From NCBI GenBank assembly GCA_027922465.2, contig BQMF02000228.1, positions 1 through 64,000 of the forward strand: a DNA stretch of 64,000 bases. Direction: 5' to 3'. Below are positions 52,601 to 58,500 of the stretch, piece by piece. Numbering within the stretch: position 1 is the first letter of the stretch; each line of letters starts with the position of its first letter. This DNA is from Turritopsis dohrnii. Taxonomy: Eukaryota; Cnidaria; Hydrozoa; Anthoathecata; Oceaniidae. Position numbers and translations under genes: made by a program. The notes beneath the pieces were generated by a model. The model saw nothing but the letters and a program-made list of their open reading frames with translations. It had not been told where the DNA came from and ran no database searches.

Positions 52601-55131
52601 ACTCTCTAAAATTTTGGGTCGTTTTTGCGGTCACTTATTCATAATGGAGTGTCAGACCACGGCGGTTAATATTTTTCTACGATTAGTAAGGGGAAAACAT
52701 TGCATTGCATTTAATCGTTTCAAATGTTTTGATTATTTGCGAGATCAAGAAACAATAGACAACAACGAAAGTATTGCGCAAAGATTTATTAATGTTTTTA
52801 GGGTAAGTACGCCTTAGGACTTTTTTGTTTGTTTGTTTTGTTTTTCTTATATGTTAATAGGGTTTCTGCGTCATTACTTTTCAAATAAAGAAATGAATAT
52901 CATGGTTTTTAATCATGACGCTCTGGGTTCGTAAAGAAAATCGCAATTGTTTTTTATTCACATTTTGACACTTTTACGACTTTAGCATTTGGCTTTTATT
53001 TACATTGGGGTGTAGATTCCATGAACAGTTACAGCTATTTTAATCTTTTTGTTGTTTACCTGTACGCACAATTTATTTTTACTACTGCATATTGTATCGT
53101 GAAAGATTTATTACGATCTTCTGATTAAAATTTTTTCTGTTCATAACTCCAGTGTTGAACTAAATATGCTTTAGCTGGAATACCTAGAGATTTTTAATCA
53201 AAAGAGTGAAGAGTGTTTTTTTCTGTATTGACATTAATCATGGGGAACTATTGCATTGCATCTTCAATTTAGACAATTTATGTAAAAAGTGGAAAAAGTG
53301 GACGCACAACGCGTATTTTTATTTTTGATGAATTGAAGAACTTTATCATACTAAAATTCATTATACTAAGCCTTTCTCTCTGTTCAGCTCACATCGATTA
53401 AAACCTGTAAAAAATTTTTACACGGGATACTAGTCTGAATCTGATGATGGAACCTAGTGTTTCGAAATATATTATTCAATAAAATTACATTGTTGGTTTA
53501 TGCCTGATATCAAATAGCTTCTAAAGATGAAAAAAACAAGCTAACAAGATGCCCTACCGGGCAGAAGGATTTCTGCAAGCTTTGCTGCTGAAAATGAAGC
53601 AAAAATGCAACACGAGCAGCCTAGATTCGTCCTGCTAAACTAAAACAGTCACATCATTCAACTCGAGAAGCATCACCATTAAATCAACAAAAATGTTGAT
53701 GCGATTGACAATGTTCGTCAAGAAAGTCAGTCTACATTAACGGAAAAAAGAGGCTTTTCTTTATGCTACGGTAGAGATTATTTATGAAGATCTATTGGTA
53801 CGAATAAGCGGAATGATTGTTACTGGATATTGGCCACCCACGTACTCCAAAAAGTGCATTGACACAATACGAAACTCTAATTTAACCACATCAAACATAA
53901 TGAATTCTATAAAAAGATTCTGTGTATACTGGCGGCAACCAATACATCATTTGGACAGCACAATAATTATATAAAGTTTCTACATTGATCTCCTCAGGAT
54001 GAAAAAGATATGTAATATCACAATAATTGTTACTTAGAAATTAAAATTCATATCTAATCTAAAAGTTAAAAAAAACCAACATACATAGGGAGCAAAGAGA
54101 TATGGTGATATAGCCAGAATACATCCAAACATTGCTAGTAAATATAGTTTAAATAGCTGTATTAGAGTAATTATGTTGGTGATGCTGGGGGGAGCAGCTG
54201 AAAGGAAGCTAAGCTGAGCTTTAAGAATCCAAAAGCTTCTAAAAATTGACTTCAGACATGCGTACACATACAAATACACAAAGGTCTTTCATATTTAAAA
54301 AGGCTTGGAGCAAAAATAAAACAAGAAATACCTTTTCTTCCACACCATGTATTGGCATTGTTTTCATATTTTAAACTTCAAGAAAACTTCTTTCAAAAAA
54401 CCGAATAACCACGCTGTAATTTAATTTTGTGAACATGACAAGTTCCCAACAGTAATGCAATTCTTTATATAAAATTATAAGCTGTATTAACTTCTTTTAA
54501 ATCCATATTTTCATCAAAGAAACTTTTAGCAAACTACACACGTTTTTTCGCTGCCATTTTTAAAACGTTTTGAAGACGATCACATGGCATGGCGAAAATC
54601 AGCCAATGAACTATCGCTATTGAAGTTAAGGTGGCTAAATTAACACCCTTTCTTAGTAGTCGGGCATTATGCGCCAATGACGGTACAGACGGCTTTTCTA
54701 TCGACCAATGAAATTCGTTAAACAAATATGCGCCGGTTTGGACAGGATGAAAAAAAAAAAAAACAGAAAAACACGGACGATCGTAAAGTATTTCTTGCTT
54801 ACGCAGAAATCCAATAAGCTGATAATAGAAGAGTGTCTTTTTGTTGAAAATAAAGAGTAAGTAGTCACGATGACAAGATCGCAATGCAGGGCTTCTTTTC
54901 ATAAAACAAAAACAAAAAGAATCAAGTCTCAATAACAAGTTAACAATGCAAGGGTTTCTTTTAAAATAAGAAAAAAGAACATAAAGTAAAAACAAAAACA
55001 GGTTTATCAGCCTCCTGACTAGATATGAATCAAACAATTGTAACAGAAGCACCTACTGTTGGGTGGTTCCTTTCCCATGCCTTAAATTCTTCTTTTAGCC
55101 TTTCAGAAGCATCGACTTTCGTAGAGGCCAT
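26347..55131 (-). CDS. UBC9/UBE2I-like E2 variant lacking the catalytic cysteine
   Basis: Seven minus-strand exons join to 471 nt, 156 aa: 55057-55131, 37987-38038, 35060-35079, 30921-30993, 27028-27131, 26749-26828 and 26347-26413, all GT-AG with consistent phases. The last four exon junctions fall where they do in human UBE2I (known gene structure). Recognisable in order: [42 protein letters not shown] and a basic C-terminal helix. UBC9 is the single SUMO E2. Here the HPN motif (82-84) and Tyr86 are kept, but the catalytic Cys93 position is Ala92 (codon GCT) and the Asp127 position is Asn124. The two-residue UBC9 loop (EEDKDW) is shortened to EKDW, and the N-terminal basic patch is reduced. 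I infer a non-catalytic, UEV-like paralogue, perhaps a SUMO/E1/E3 binder or competitor. Intron 1 is 17 kb and holds nested transposons. The intact frame and splice sites argue against a dead pseudogene. Confidence 0.9.
26585..26680. repeat. Degenerate ~28-bp tandem repeat in last intron of E2-like gene
   Basis: About three and a half diverged units built on 'cagcatgtttct.acc.taccgcc' lie in the 335-bp intron 26414-26748. They create a proline/threonine/serine-rich open frame on + that I do not regard as a gene. Confidence 0.6.
27895..28010 (+). repeat. Foldback MITE family copy C
   Basis: Shares 'aatgggcaaaaaaagtgtca', 'tctatagaaatgcacttctc' and 'cgcagag.ttcaaa.aaatt' with the other copies. 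It is preceded by a poly(A) run. It lies in an intron of the E2-like gene. Confidence 0.7.
28076..28133. repeat. Tandem 29-bp direct duplication
   Basis: Two identical units of 'gaacaatcatctcacatgat' plus nine more bases, directly adjacent (28076-28104, 28105-28133). Confidence 0.95.
28745..29294. repeat. Diverged tandem duplication, ~240-270 bp units
   Basis: Copy 1 (28745-28984) and copy 2 (29025-29294) share, in order, 'tttgttgctaagta', 'gtcttgaaaacct', 'gtactgcaacctagtgtaa', 'ttttaagaaatg.gctgta' and 'tttgagaaaatttactag'. No coding potential. This is an intron of the E2-like gene. Confidence 0.85.
29436..29618 (-). pseudogene. HIRAN-type protein, C-terminal fragment
   Basis: The minus-strand frame reads [19 protein letters not shown]..., then a Lys-rich tail, and ends in TAA at 29436. 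The 'DL..GG.E.P.EY.F' string resembles the end of the HIRAN domain found in many cnidarian transposon-linked proteins. An in-frame stop lies just upstream, and the rest of the domain is absent. Confidence 0.5.
29775..29871 (+). pseudogene. Pogo-like transposase, acidic C-terminal fragment
   Basis: About 31 codons reading [20 protein letters not shown] followed by EDEPFNL and TAA. Glu/Asp-rich tails of this kind end pogo/CENP-B-type transposases. The body of the enzyme is missing. Short length limits confidence. Confidence 0.4.
30195..30428 (+). CDS. Small ORF behind a TATA box (55 aa), function unknown
   Basis: TATAAAAA at 30195-30202 is followed 59 bases later by ATG 30261 and a 55-codon frame ending TAG at 30428. 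The protein is basic in its first half ([10 protein letters not shown]) and charged in the second (KNKEEEVK). I do not recognise it. It lies on + inside an intron of the minus-strand E2-like gene, directly before a MITE. It may be a chance ORF or a retrogene remnant. Confidence 0.2.
   Translation, partial: YKKNAVNVQLCLCSLSVDFSTKMIPNAHAYVTRRRISTFARNFASSFIPLAFQRSNEDHNSNKNKEEEVKMATYRFH
30493..30616 (+). repeat. Foldback MITE family copy D, 124 bp
   Basis: It begins TACCCAGTGAGAAAAACCGT and ends CACCCATTGGGTA, with imperfect inverted termini and an internal 'tttctatagaaatacactcc' block. This is the best-defined copy along with A. Confidence 0.75.
31000..33740. other. Intron of E2-like gene (part), no exon recognised
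   Basis: This lies between the exon at 30921-30993 and the microexon at 35060-35079. Apart from the foldback element at 32.06-32.22 kb I see only AT-rich unique-looking sequence and short ORFs without domains. Confidence 0.5.
32056..32225. repeat. Foldback MITE, ~170 bp
   Basis: The left side (GGCTGGTTATATGG...ATCCCGCTTAGCCGGGA) and the right side (TCCCG...AAGCGGGATGATTTTTTATC..ATATAACC) are imperfect inverted repeats. Internal 'tcccgg' words repeat. It is non-coding. Confidence 0.6.
33750..33910. repeat. G-tract array including a run of 28 G
   Basis: Runs of 6-9 G occur every 20-40 bases, starting after a C-tract hairpin partner (33756-33763) and ending in 28 consecutive G at 33882-33909. 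The unit 'catatggggggaccaaaaattttt' recurs at 34919 in the same orientation. It has strong potential for G-quadruplex on + . The exact run length may be affected by sequencing. Confidence 0.85.
34865..34962. repeat. Second G-tract array
   Basis: Five G-runs of 5-8 bases. Its unit 'ctatatggggggagtccaat' is related to one in the array at 33.8 kb. The two arrays are bounded by 'agtgtcatcc' (33748) and its inverse 'ggatgacact' (34963), so they may be the two ends of one element of about 1.2 kb. Confidence 0.7.
35060..35079 (-). CDS. 20-nt microexon of the E2-like gene
   Basis: On the minus strand: tttttag|ATATTCCTGGAAAAGCAAAG|gtatgt. With the single base carried from the preceding exon it encodes DIPGKAK, precisely the residues (human AIPGKKG) missing between the flanking exons WEC and TPWEDG. 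Both splice sites are consensus. It lies 25 bp from the end of a hAT-like element. Confidence 0.9.
35105..37762. mobile_element. hAT-like element with CAGGGTGGC termini
   Basis: The left end CAGGGTGGCTACAA and the right end reading inward CAGGGTGGCCACAGGTCCTT are inverted. Both are followed inside by repeated 'ttccagga' words (aatttccagg, tttttccagg, gacttttccagg). Similar CAGGGTGGCCAC ends are typical of hAT MITEs. I could not find an 8-bp target duplication. The interior has no recognisable transposase and contains a fragment of pogo-type terminal sequence at 37.19-37.57 kb, so it is a non-autonomous or composite element. Confidence 0.6.
37195..37570. repeat. Pogo-type terminal repeat fragment
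   Basis: Repeated words 'cgcttattagagaggggcgc', 'attggagaggggtgcttata' and 'aataagcacccgggcagtta' resemble the block at 40.04-40.14 kb beside the HIRAN/pogo relic. Confidence 0.5.
38039..40020. other. Intron 1 of E2-like gene, unique part
   Basis: No exon or domain recognised. It contains the hairpin at 39.47 kb and A-rich tracts near 39.36 kb. Confidence 0.45.
39467..39500. repeat. Perfect 15-bp hairpin with 4-nt loop
   Basis: The arms ACATGCAAGAATTTT and AAAATTCTTGCATGT are exact reverse complements around GTAT. It may be a cruciform-prone palindrome or the core of a small foldback element. Too short to call a miRNA precursor. Confidence 0.8.
40245..40745 (-). pseudogene. HIRAN-domain protein relic of a pogo-linked transposon
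   Basis: The frame running leftward from about 40740 reads [20 protein letters not shown], then LFDDYAVGI and [20 protein letters not shown]. It then shifts by one base near 40435 into a second frame ([20 protein letters not shown]). This order (HHVYK.W..FIGE, YAV, VGHVP, VP..Y...GKKKH) matches HIRAN-like proteins common in cnidarian genomes. HIRAN is a DNA 3'-end-binding fold known from HLTF/Rad5. It lies divergent to the pogo-like transposase that starts at 41172, suggesting both belonged to one element. The gene is broken by a frameshift and small deletions. Confidence 0.65.
41923..42033 (+). repeat. 5' LTR (111 bp)
   Basis: Starts TGTTGATATA and ends GTCAATCATCA. It carries only 'tatatttctatattatatct' as a possible TATA region. 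Confidence 0.97.
42035..42044 (+). other. Primer binding site (initiator tRNA-Met)
   Basis: TGGTAGCAGA, one base after the 5' LTR, is complementary to the 3' end of eukaryotic initiator tRNA-Met (…TCTGCTACCA). It runs into the gag-pol ATG at 42044, so the leader is only 10 bases. Confidence 0.8.
42044..46474 (+). CDS. Copia gag-pol polyprotein, 1476 aa
   Basis: A single frame with all Copia parts in Ty1 order. Gag region at about 1-250; CCHC zinc knuckle (C-x2-C-x4-H-x4-C) near 261-274, close to the sequence [14 protein letters not shown]. Aspartic protease region near 310-330 with '[12 protein letters not shown]', where the usual D-S/T-G is D-C-A. Integrase with an HHCC zinc region (HRQFAH...CELC) and catalytic Asp, Asp (LTDNGGEF) and Glu (CERNH). 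A long Ser/Thr-rich linker follows, then reverse transcriptase with HVDDF, and RNase H ending in [17 protein letters not shown]. There are no stops or frameshifts. Gag and pol are fused in one frame. Confidence 0.97.
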   Translation: MAMKIKTPEYKSGYYERYRLELEAWREITDLDKEKQGIAIALTLPDNDESGIREKVFDELSITDLKAEDGLDKLLTFMDKKLKKDDLADSWEKFSTFEEYQRKEQSITEYISKFDQNYNKLVKKGMTLPSEILAFKLLKQANLESEERLLVLTGMDFTNKTEVYEHAKLSLKKFKGDQVSETSNSLKAATLEMVCLTDEVFYTNNQQQNNYHGRRGRGGPRGGARSKKSTPQKQSNSGTDSTRPTRKINPKNSEGKLLTCASCGSYRHLLPDCPDSWENLAKSNKNNSPEFCLYTGAETSTPDNALLRSEAAFCAVLDCACSSTVCGTSWFQNYLQMLNDDEKKKIKEFTGGRLFKFGGGEVLSSVACYEIPAYLAGEEITITTDVVDSDIPLLLSIKAMKKAGIVLDLVNDSAEIFGKIISLNHTSSGHYCVSIAKELDVSKVFAVKIEELEDCDRYKALLKLHRQFAHPSMSKLVSLLKDSNSWSDEFKPLLVEIHQRCELCKMYPATPPRPAVALPLATQFNDKVALDLKRWGNKWILHMIDMWSRLTVSKFITRKKPTEVIDNIMLHWVGAGYGIMSSILTDNGGEFSADEMREVASVLNVETITTAAESPFQNGLCERNHAITDMMLLKLKEQCPHTPIDILLAWANTSRNSLQMWHGFSSYQLVFGKNPNIPNVMTDNIAALQGTTSETLATHLNSLHSARQAFIESESSERIRRALYSKIRVSEQVFNHGDRVFYKREGQKRWLGPAKVVFQDGKVLFIRHGGIMVRVSPNRLIKAPEDPTLTPMTNATSSRGEEFEQPMQTPISHTPLSEVLSGPTSHASVIQDNNTDSDATHSGGTDPSTTEASAVLPTGPSRTTTLSAVDSANSASSSSKVSVSTGKSMLPAQSIETSASLRKSTPAQSTASTTKQQSFPKKGEFISIKESSSWESAKVISRAGKATGKNKSWFNLEKNDKTTAAIDLNSCEWKQQSEPPEEVNIVIIPKSQQNTPECEQAKQEEIKKLEQFNTFSEVKDEGQFRISTTWVLWEKNDGVRARLVARGYEESFKDRTDSPTVTKNVLRTFLAVSANTNWNIKTTDIKSAFLQGKPLSRDLYVAPPKEANAKGKLWKLIKCLYGLNDAARQFYTSVADELTERGCTQSILDPAVFFYIVNSSLQGFIICHVDDFLHAGNDKFQQDIINPLHKRFHAGRCEEETFNYVGFHLDQSSNGIIISQHAYVASLPEIQMSPERISQKCDKLTPEETTIFRTLVGKLNWAVQGSRPDFAFNVVHFSTKFHCATVNDLLQLKKCIKKLKESSCQVLFPQLGPPESWRITVFSDAAHANLDDIKSTSGHIVFLVGENLQSAPLSWSSNRIKRVVRSTLAAEALSLQQALEDGLYHQSILQELLGDHCVRKVKAYTDSQSLFEAINSTKLVDDKRLRIDIGAIKESIRKNEVDVQWCPGSKQLANCLTKKGAQSSDLLHIIQSGRLR
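46577..46616 (+). repeat. Internal run of 40 A in Copia 3' region
   Basis: Between the gag-pol stop (46474) and the 3' LTR (46764) lies A40, followed by 'ggacaatcctccgatgggag'. There is no clear polypurine tract next to the 3' LTR (…aaaattagtatgaa|TGTTG). Confidence 0.9.
46764..46874 (+). repeat. 3' LTR (111 bp)
   Basis: Same sequence as the 5' LTR. It is followed by the AAAAA duplication and then the resumed pogo transposase frame. Confidence 0.97.
47080..47262 (+). repeat. Dispersed repeat R1 (inside hAT-like element)
   Basis: About 180 bp starting 'ctggaaactaagatgc' and containing 'gttttcatattctttcgtta' and 'ggaaatttcaaaattacct'. The same sequence, diverged, is at 52166-52373 (R2), and a fragment is at 51483-51560. 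Confidence 0.85.
47527..47675. repeat. Palindromic subterminal repeats, piggyBac left side
   Basis: Four copies of the palindrome CTACGAGTATACTCGTAG (one with a base change), spaced about 35-50 bp, each preceded by 'aaactgccaa' or similar. They are probably transposase or host factor binding sites. Confidence 0.9.
47934..49910 (-). pseudogene. piggyBac transposase, broken
   Basis: A possible start at 49910 (MPKT) is followed by an intron (49774-49897, GT-AG), then [10 protein letters not shown], an acidic Ser/Glu-rich N-terminal region and the dimerisation/core part ([12 protein letters not shown]...[10 protein letters not shown]...ILRFWHF). The three catalytic Asp contexts are visible: [15 protein letters not shown] and [10 protein letters not shown] Cys-rich C-terminal domain ([22 protein letters not shown]) ends at TAA 47934. 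It is broken by an in-frame TGA near 48947 (…EETS*LSKI), a frameshift near 48660 (…[10 protein letters not shown]) and another near 48050 before the Cys-rich domain. The TGA fits CGA decay. Confidence 0.9.
50070..50215. repeat. Palindromic subterminal repeats, piggyBac right side
   Basis: Copies or half-copies of 'tacgagtatactcgta' (one with a duplicated half) and 'ctacgagaatactcgtggta', alternating with 'gcacggcaata'/'gcatggcaata' words. More diverged than the left set. Confidence 0.85.
51483..51560 (+). repeat. Dispersed repeat R3 (fragment)
   Basis: 'tgctttctaatttcattgaataacaggaaaacaagtcctactg' style match to R1/R2, then 'gaataatcacttaatatatc' as in R2. Confidence 0.65.
52166..52373 (+). 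repeat. Dispersed repeat R2
   Basis: A close match over about 180 bp to R1 inside the hAT-like element, extended on the right by 'gaataatcacttaatatacc', which is shared with R3. Confidence 0.85.
52593..52802 (+). CDS. Open frame ending at a consensus donor; unrecognised
   Basis: A 70-codon frame ends exactly at AGG|GTAAGT (52802/52803) in phase 0. A shorter start ([10 protein letters not shown]) is at 52644. No domain recognised and no matching downstream exon found, so it may be chance. It lies on + inside the minus-strand E2-like intron. Confidence 0.2.
52803..54590. other. AT-rich intron sequence, no gene recognised
   Basis: No exons or repeats I can support. Confidence 0.4.
54603..54709 (+). 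promoter_or_regulatory. Three CCAAT boxes
   Basis: CCAAT at 54603-54607, 54674-54678 and 54705-54709, all in the same orientation, with the last two 31 bp apart (a spacing common in NF-Y promoters). They lie in a slightly GC-richer patch about 420 bp downstream, in transcript sense, of the E2-like exon 1 and 0.8-0.9 kb upstream of the BLTP3 ATG. This could be a distal promoter or enhancer for either gene. Confidence 0.35.
55057..55131 (-). CDS. Exon 1 of the E2-like gene (25 codons)
   Basis: ATG at 55131 in good context (tcaaaATGG) encodes [10 protein letters not shown]...AWERNHPT and ends at ACA|GTAGGT in phase 0. Human UBE2I exon 1 ends at the same place (…DHPF|GF). Compared with UBC9 the N-terminal helix keeps KAW..xHP but loses much of the basic patch that binds SUMO and E1. 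Confidence 0.85.
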
Positions 55132-55529
55132 TTTGATAAAAAAAAGCATGTTTCAAAATGCAAATCACTGACCTAATTTTCCTTTCAGAGACAGGAAATC
55201 TAGTAAGGAAGATCTCGGTCTGCAAAATTATAATGAACTTTATACTTTCGATTTTATTTACTTTTTCTTGGTTATACACAGTGAGCTTGAAGGTCACTAA
55301 AGTATGTTTCTCAAAGTCGCTGTTGGGTTGCTTACGGTTTGTACATAGGCTCAAATGACATAATACTTTTTTTTGGTGCTTGTTTTCATTATACGGCCAG
55401 CAACTGTTGCTATTACTTGACTTTCTTTTTAAGTAATATCTAAACAGTGAATAAAAGATCAATCTATCTGGAATGATTCATAGAATATTTAAAGATTAGT
55501 TTTCGCCTTTAGATTCTGTTGTTAGGAAA
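55132..55529. promoter_or_regulatory. Head-to-head promoter region (E2-like / BLTP3)
   Basis: 398 bp separate the two start codons, which point away from each other. No TATA box is obvious for either gene. A shared bidirectional promoter is likely from geometry; 5' UTR introns could change this. Confidence 0.55.
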
Positions 55530-58500
55530 ATGGCAACTTGGGCAAAGAATCAAATAGTCAAGCAACTTGCTAAGTAAGTGAAGTGATCTGATGCTAGCTG
55601 TTTCTTTTTGATATTATTTTTTATAACTTCCAAGCGTTTTTGCTAAATGAAAATTATTGTTACCTTATCAATATAGTTAAATGTTAAGTGTGACTGCCCA
55701 AGTCTTTGCTAAATAATGTTTCTTCTTAAAGCCATCTACAGTTTAGGGGGTTTTTTTAAGGGGTCAGTCACAAATCGATTTTAGGTTTAGATAACGTCAT
55801 ATGACGTTAGTGGGTGGGTGGGTTAATTCAAGTGACGTTAAAAAATTCATAACAGAAACATCGATTTTGAAAGTGCTATTTTTTTGCGAGAACACTCTCC
55901 ACTACCGTGGTTCTTTTTGCAAGATTTCCCGATTGTGGTAATTCGGGTTATTTTCCAGTTTTATGGTCGGCTATGTTCCGAATCTATGTATGTTGTTGTT
56001 GGGAGATGGTAATGTATGATGTTTTTTTTAACTAACTAGCGTTTTTACAGAAATACTCAATTACATCGATTTTTGGCCATTTTCGACATATGACGAGTGG
56101 TGGGTGGGTGGGTAAAATTCGTAACGTCATATGACGTTATCTGAACCTAAAATCGATTTGTGACTGACCCCTAAAAGAAAGAAAACAATTTGGACAATAA
56201 CAGAATTCCAGACTGAAAATATTGTAAAAATATTGTATGAATTTGAAAATTTTGGGATATCCAAAGAAAACTTTATTTATAATATAAGGGTTGCAGAACT
56301 TTGTCATTTTTTCCTACCTGGGGGACCCGCCCACACATCCATATCAACAGCAACATTTTGTATTCTTAAATATGTCAAATCCTCCAAACTGTTCCTGTAC
56401 TGTAGCCATTAATTGATGATCTCTTTCTGTTTATTGAAAAGAACTTATTCTCTCTTCCCTTGAAATATCCCCTCTTGTTGTTTCTGTTCGAGTTCGGGTC
56501 ATTCCATGTCAAATCAACAGATATTTTACACATTTTGCACCACTATGTCTCAGATTTTCTTCAAATTTTTTCTGTAGAAAGCCTTAGTTGAGAATATAAA
56601 TTGTGCAAAATTTGGGCCTCTAATTCCTTACGGTTCTCAAGATACAGCTATTTATATTAAGGCCCTGTTTCCAATATTAAGTCTAGGTTTACATTTTGAT
56701 GTAATTCTTATATTGCGTTTTGCGGACACACTTAATTGTCACAAAAAAATTAAGTTACCTATCTAGAATCAAAATTTTATGTAGAATTCAAAAAAACACA
56801 CTGAAAAGGGGATGAGCAAAGACGTTTGGGTTGAAAAAATTAGATTACGTTTTAGATAATAATTAACTGTTCTCATTCTACTTAATACTAATGTGATGAA
56901 AGCTACAACAATTCCATCTCACCACTATTTTTCATGAAAATATTTTGCTAAACCTTTAGAATCACAAGTTGTTATTGTAATATTAATAATGATTAAAAGA
57001 TAGTACAAAAACAATTCTAGAATTAAATTTCATTGTTATTTTAATTGTTATCTATTTGATGGTTACCTTTTATTCAGTCATTGAAAGAAACAAAATCAAA
57101 ACTGATTTTGTATTATTTATTTTACAAAGAAAACCTTTTCTATTTCCATTCAATCTCAATTTTGATAACAAAATATATGATTTTAATTTCTCTTCATGAA
57201 AATTCAATTTTTTTTATGTGAAATGAAAACAACATTGGTTGAATTTTTTTATTTGACTCCTAAATTGATTAGGAACAATTTCTTAATAAAAATAAAACTG
57301 TGAATCGGAGAAAATGTTTTTCCCAATAACTTTTTACTTTGTAGCTCACTATTACAAATACAGGTGAATAGGTAGAACTCTTAGCTCTGTGTTAACTGAT
57401 AACGTGTATAACCATTGTGAAAGTGACAAAAAAGAGACTTTTTTGGATCACTTTCAAAGACCTGACATTCATTCAAACAGAATTTTCTCAAAAACAAATA
57501 ATTGACAGCATTTGAAGTTTGATACACAGAACAAGAAACTCTAATAACATAAGAATCACATTAATGTGACCTAATATTTCCCCAAAGTCGGAAAATTTTG
57601 AATCCCACAGTGTTCCTCAAGGCTCGGTCCTTGGCCCACTGCTGTTTCTGTTGTATATTAACGACTAACACCTAGCCATCCCTAACTCTGAGGTCTACCA
57701 CTTTGCCGACGACACTAACCTACTAAATTTTGGTAATACCTTGAAATCACTCAGCAAAAAAAATTGATATAGACTTGAAACTTCTTTGCCATTGGCTCAA
57801 TGCCAACAAAATCTCACTCAACACAACCAAAACTAAATTCATTCTATTCAGACACCAAACAAAACCTCTCAACTATGACCTGAAGATAAAAATTGGTGGT
57901 AGGAAACTTTATCCCTCTTCACATATTAAATATCTTGGTGTGATCCTTGATGAAAATCTCAACTGGCGCCAATATGTCGGTACCCTTGCAATTAGGCTGC
58001 GCAAAGCTAATGGAGCACTATGTAAATTAAGACATTATATACCCAAACGTACCTTAATCTCTATCTATCATGCTATCTTTTTGTCACATCTACGCTATGC
58101 TTGTCAAATTTGGGGTCAGCGTGAGACAACTAATACTAAACGCATCCTCATACTACAAAAGGCTGCTGTCCGAATCCTAACCTTCTCAAATCCTATTGCA
58201 CCCTCTCGGCCTCTTTTCAATAACCTTAAATTACTGAATATCTTTGACCTTGTCAAGTCATTGAATATTCTTTTTATTCATCAAGCCTTAAATTTTAAAC
58301 TCCCTCCCAGTGTTCATAGTACTTTCAATTACACTAAACTCTGCCATACTTTCAACACCAGAGGTAAGTCTCATGGGCACCTACATCAACCTTCAGTTAA
58401 AACTCAAGCATTTGGAATTGCTTCAATGAAATTCCAATCAATTATTTGCTGGAATCATATATGCAAAGTCAATACCCAAATCTTGATCTAGCTTTGCTAA

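Noticed and set aside
54534..55052. 172-codon ORF on - next to E2-like exon 1
   Set aside because: It lies wholly in intron 1, is rich in Phe/Leu/Ser/Tyr as expected for AT-rich noncoding DNA, spans the CCAAT cluster and shows no domain.
26347..55131. Reading the E2-like gene as a processed pseudogene
   Set aside because: It retains introns at conserved positions, a microexon and an uninterrupted frame, so it is not a retrocopy; decay is not visible apart from the catalytic-site substitutions.
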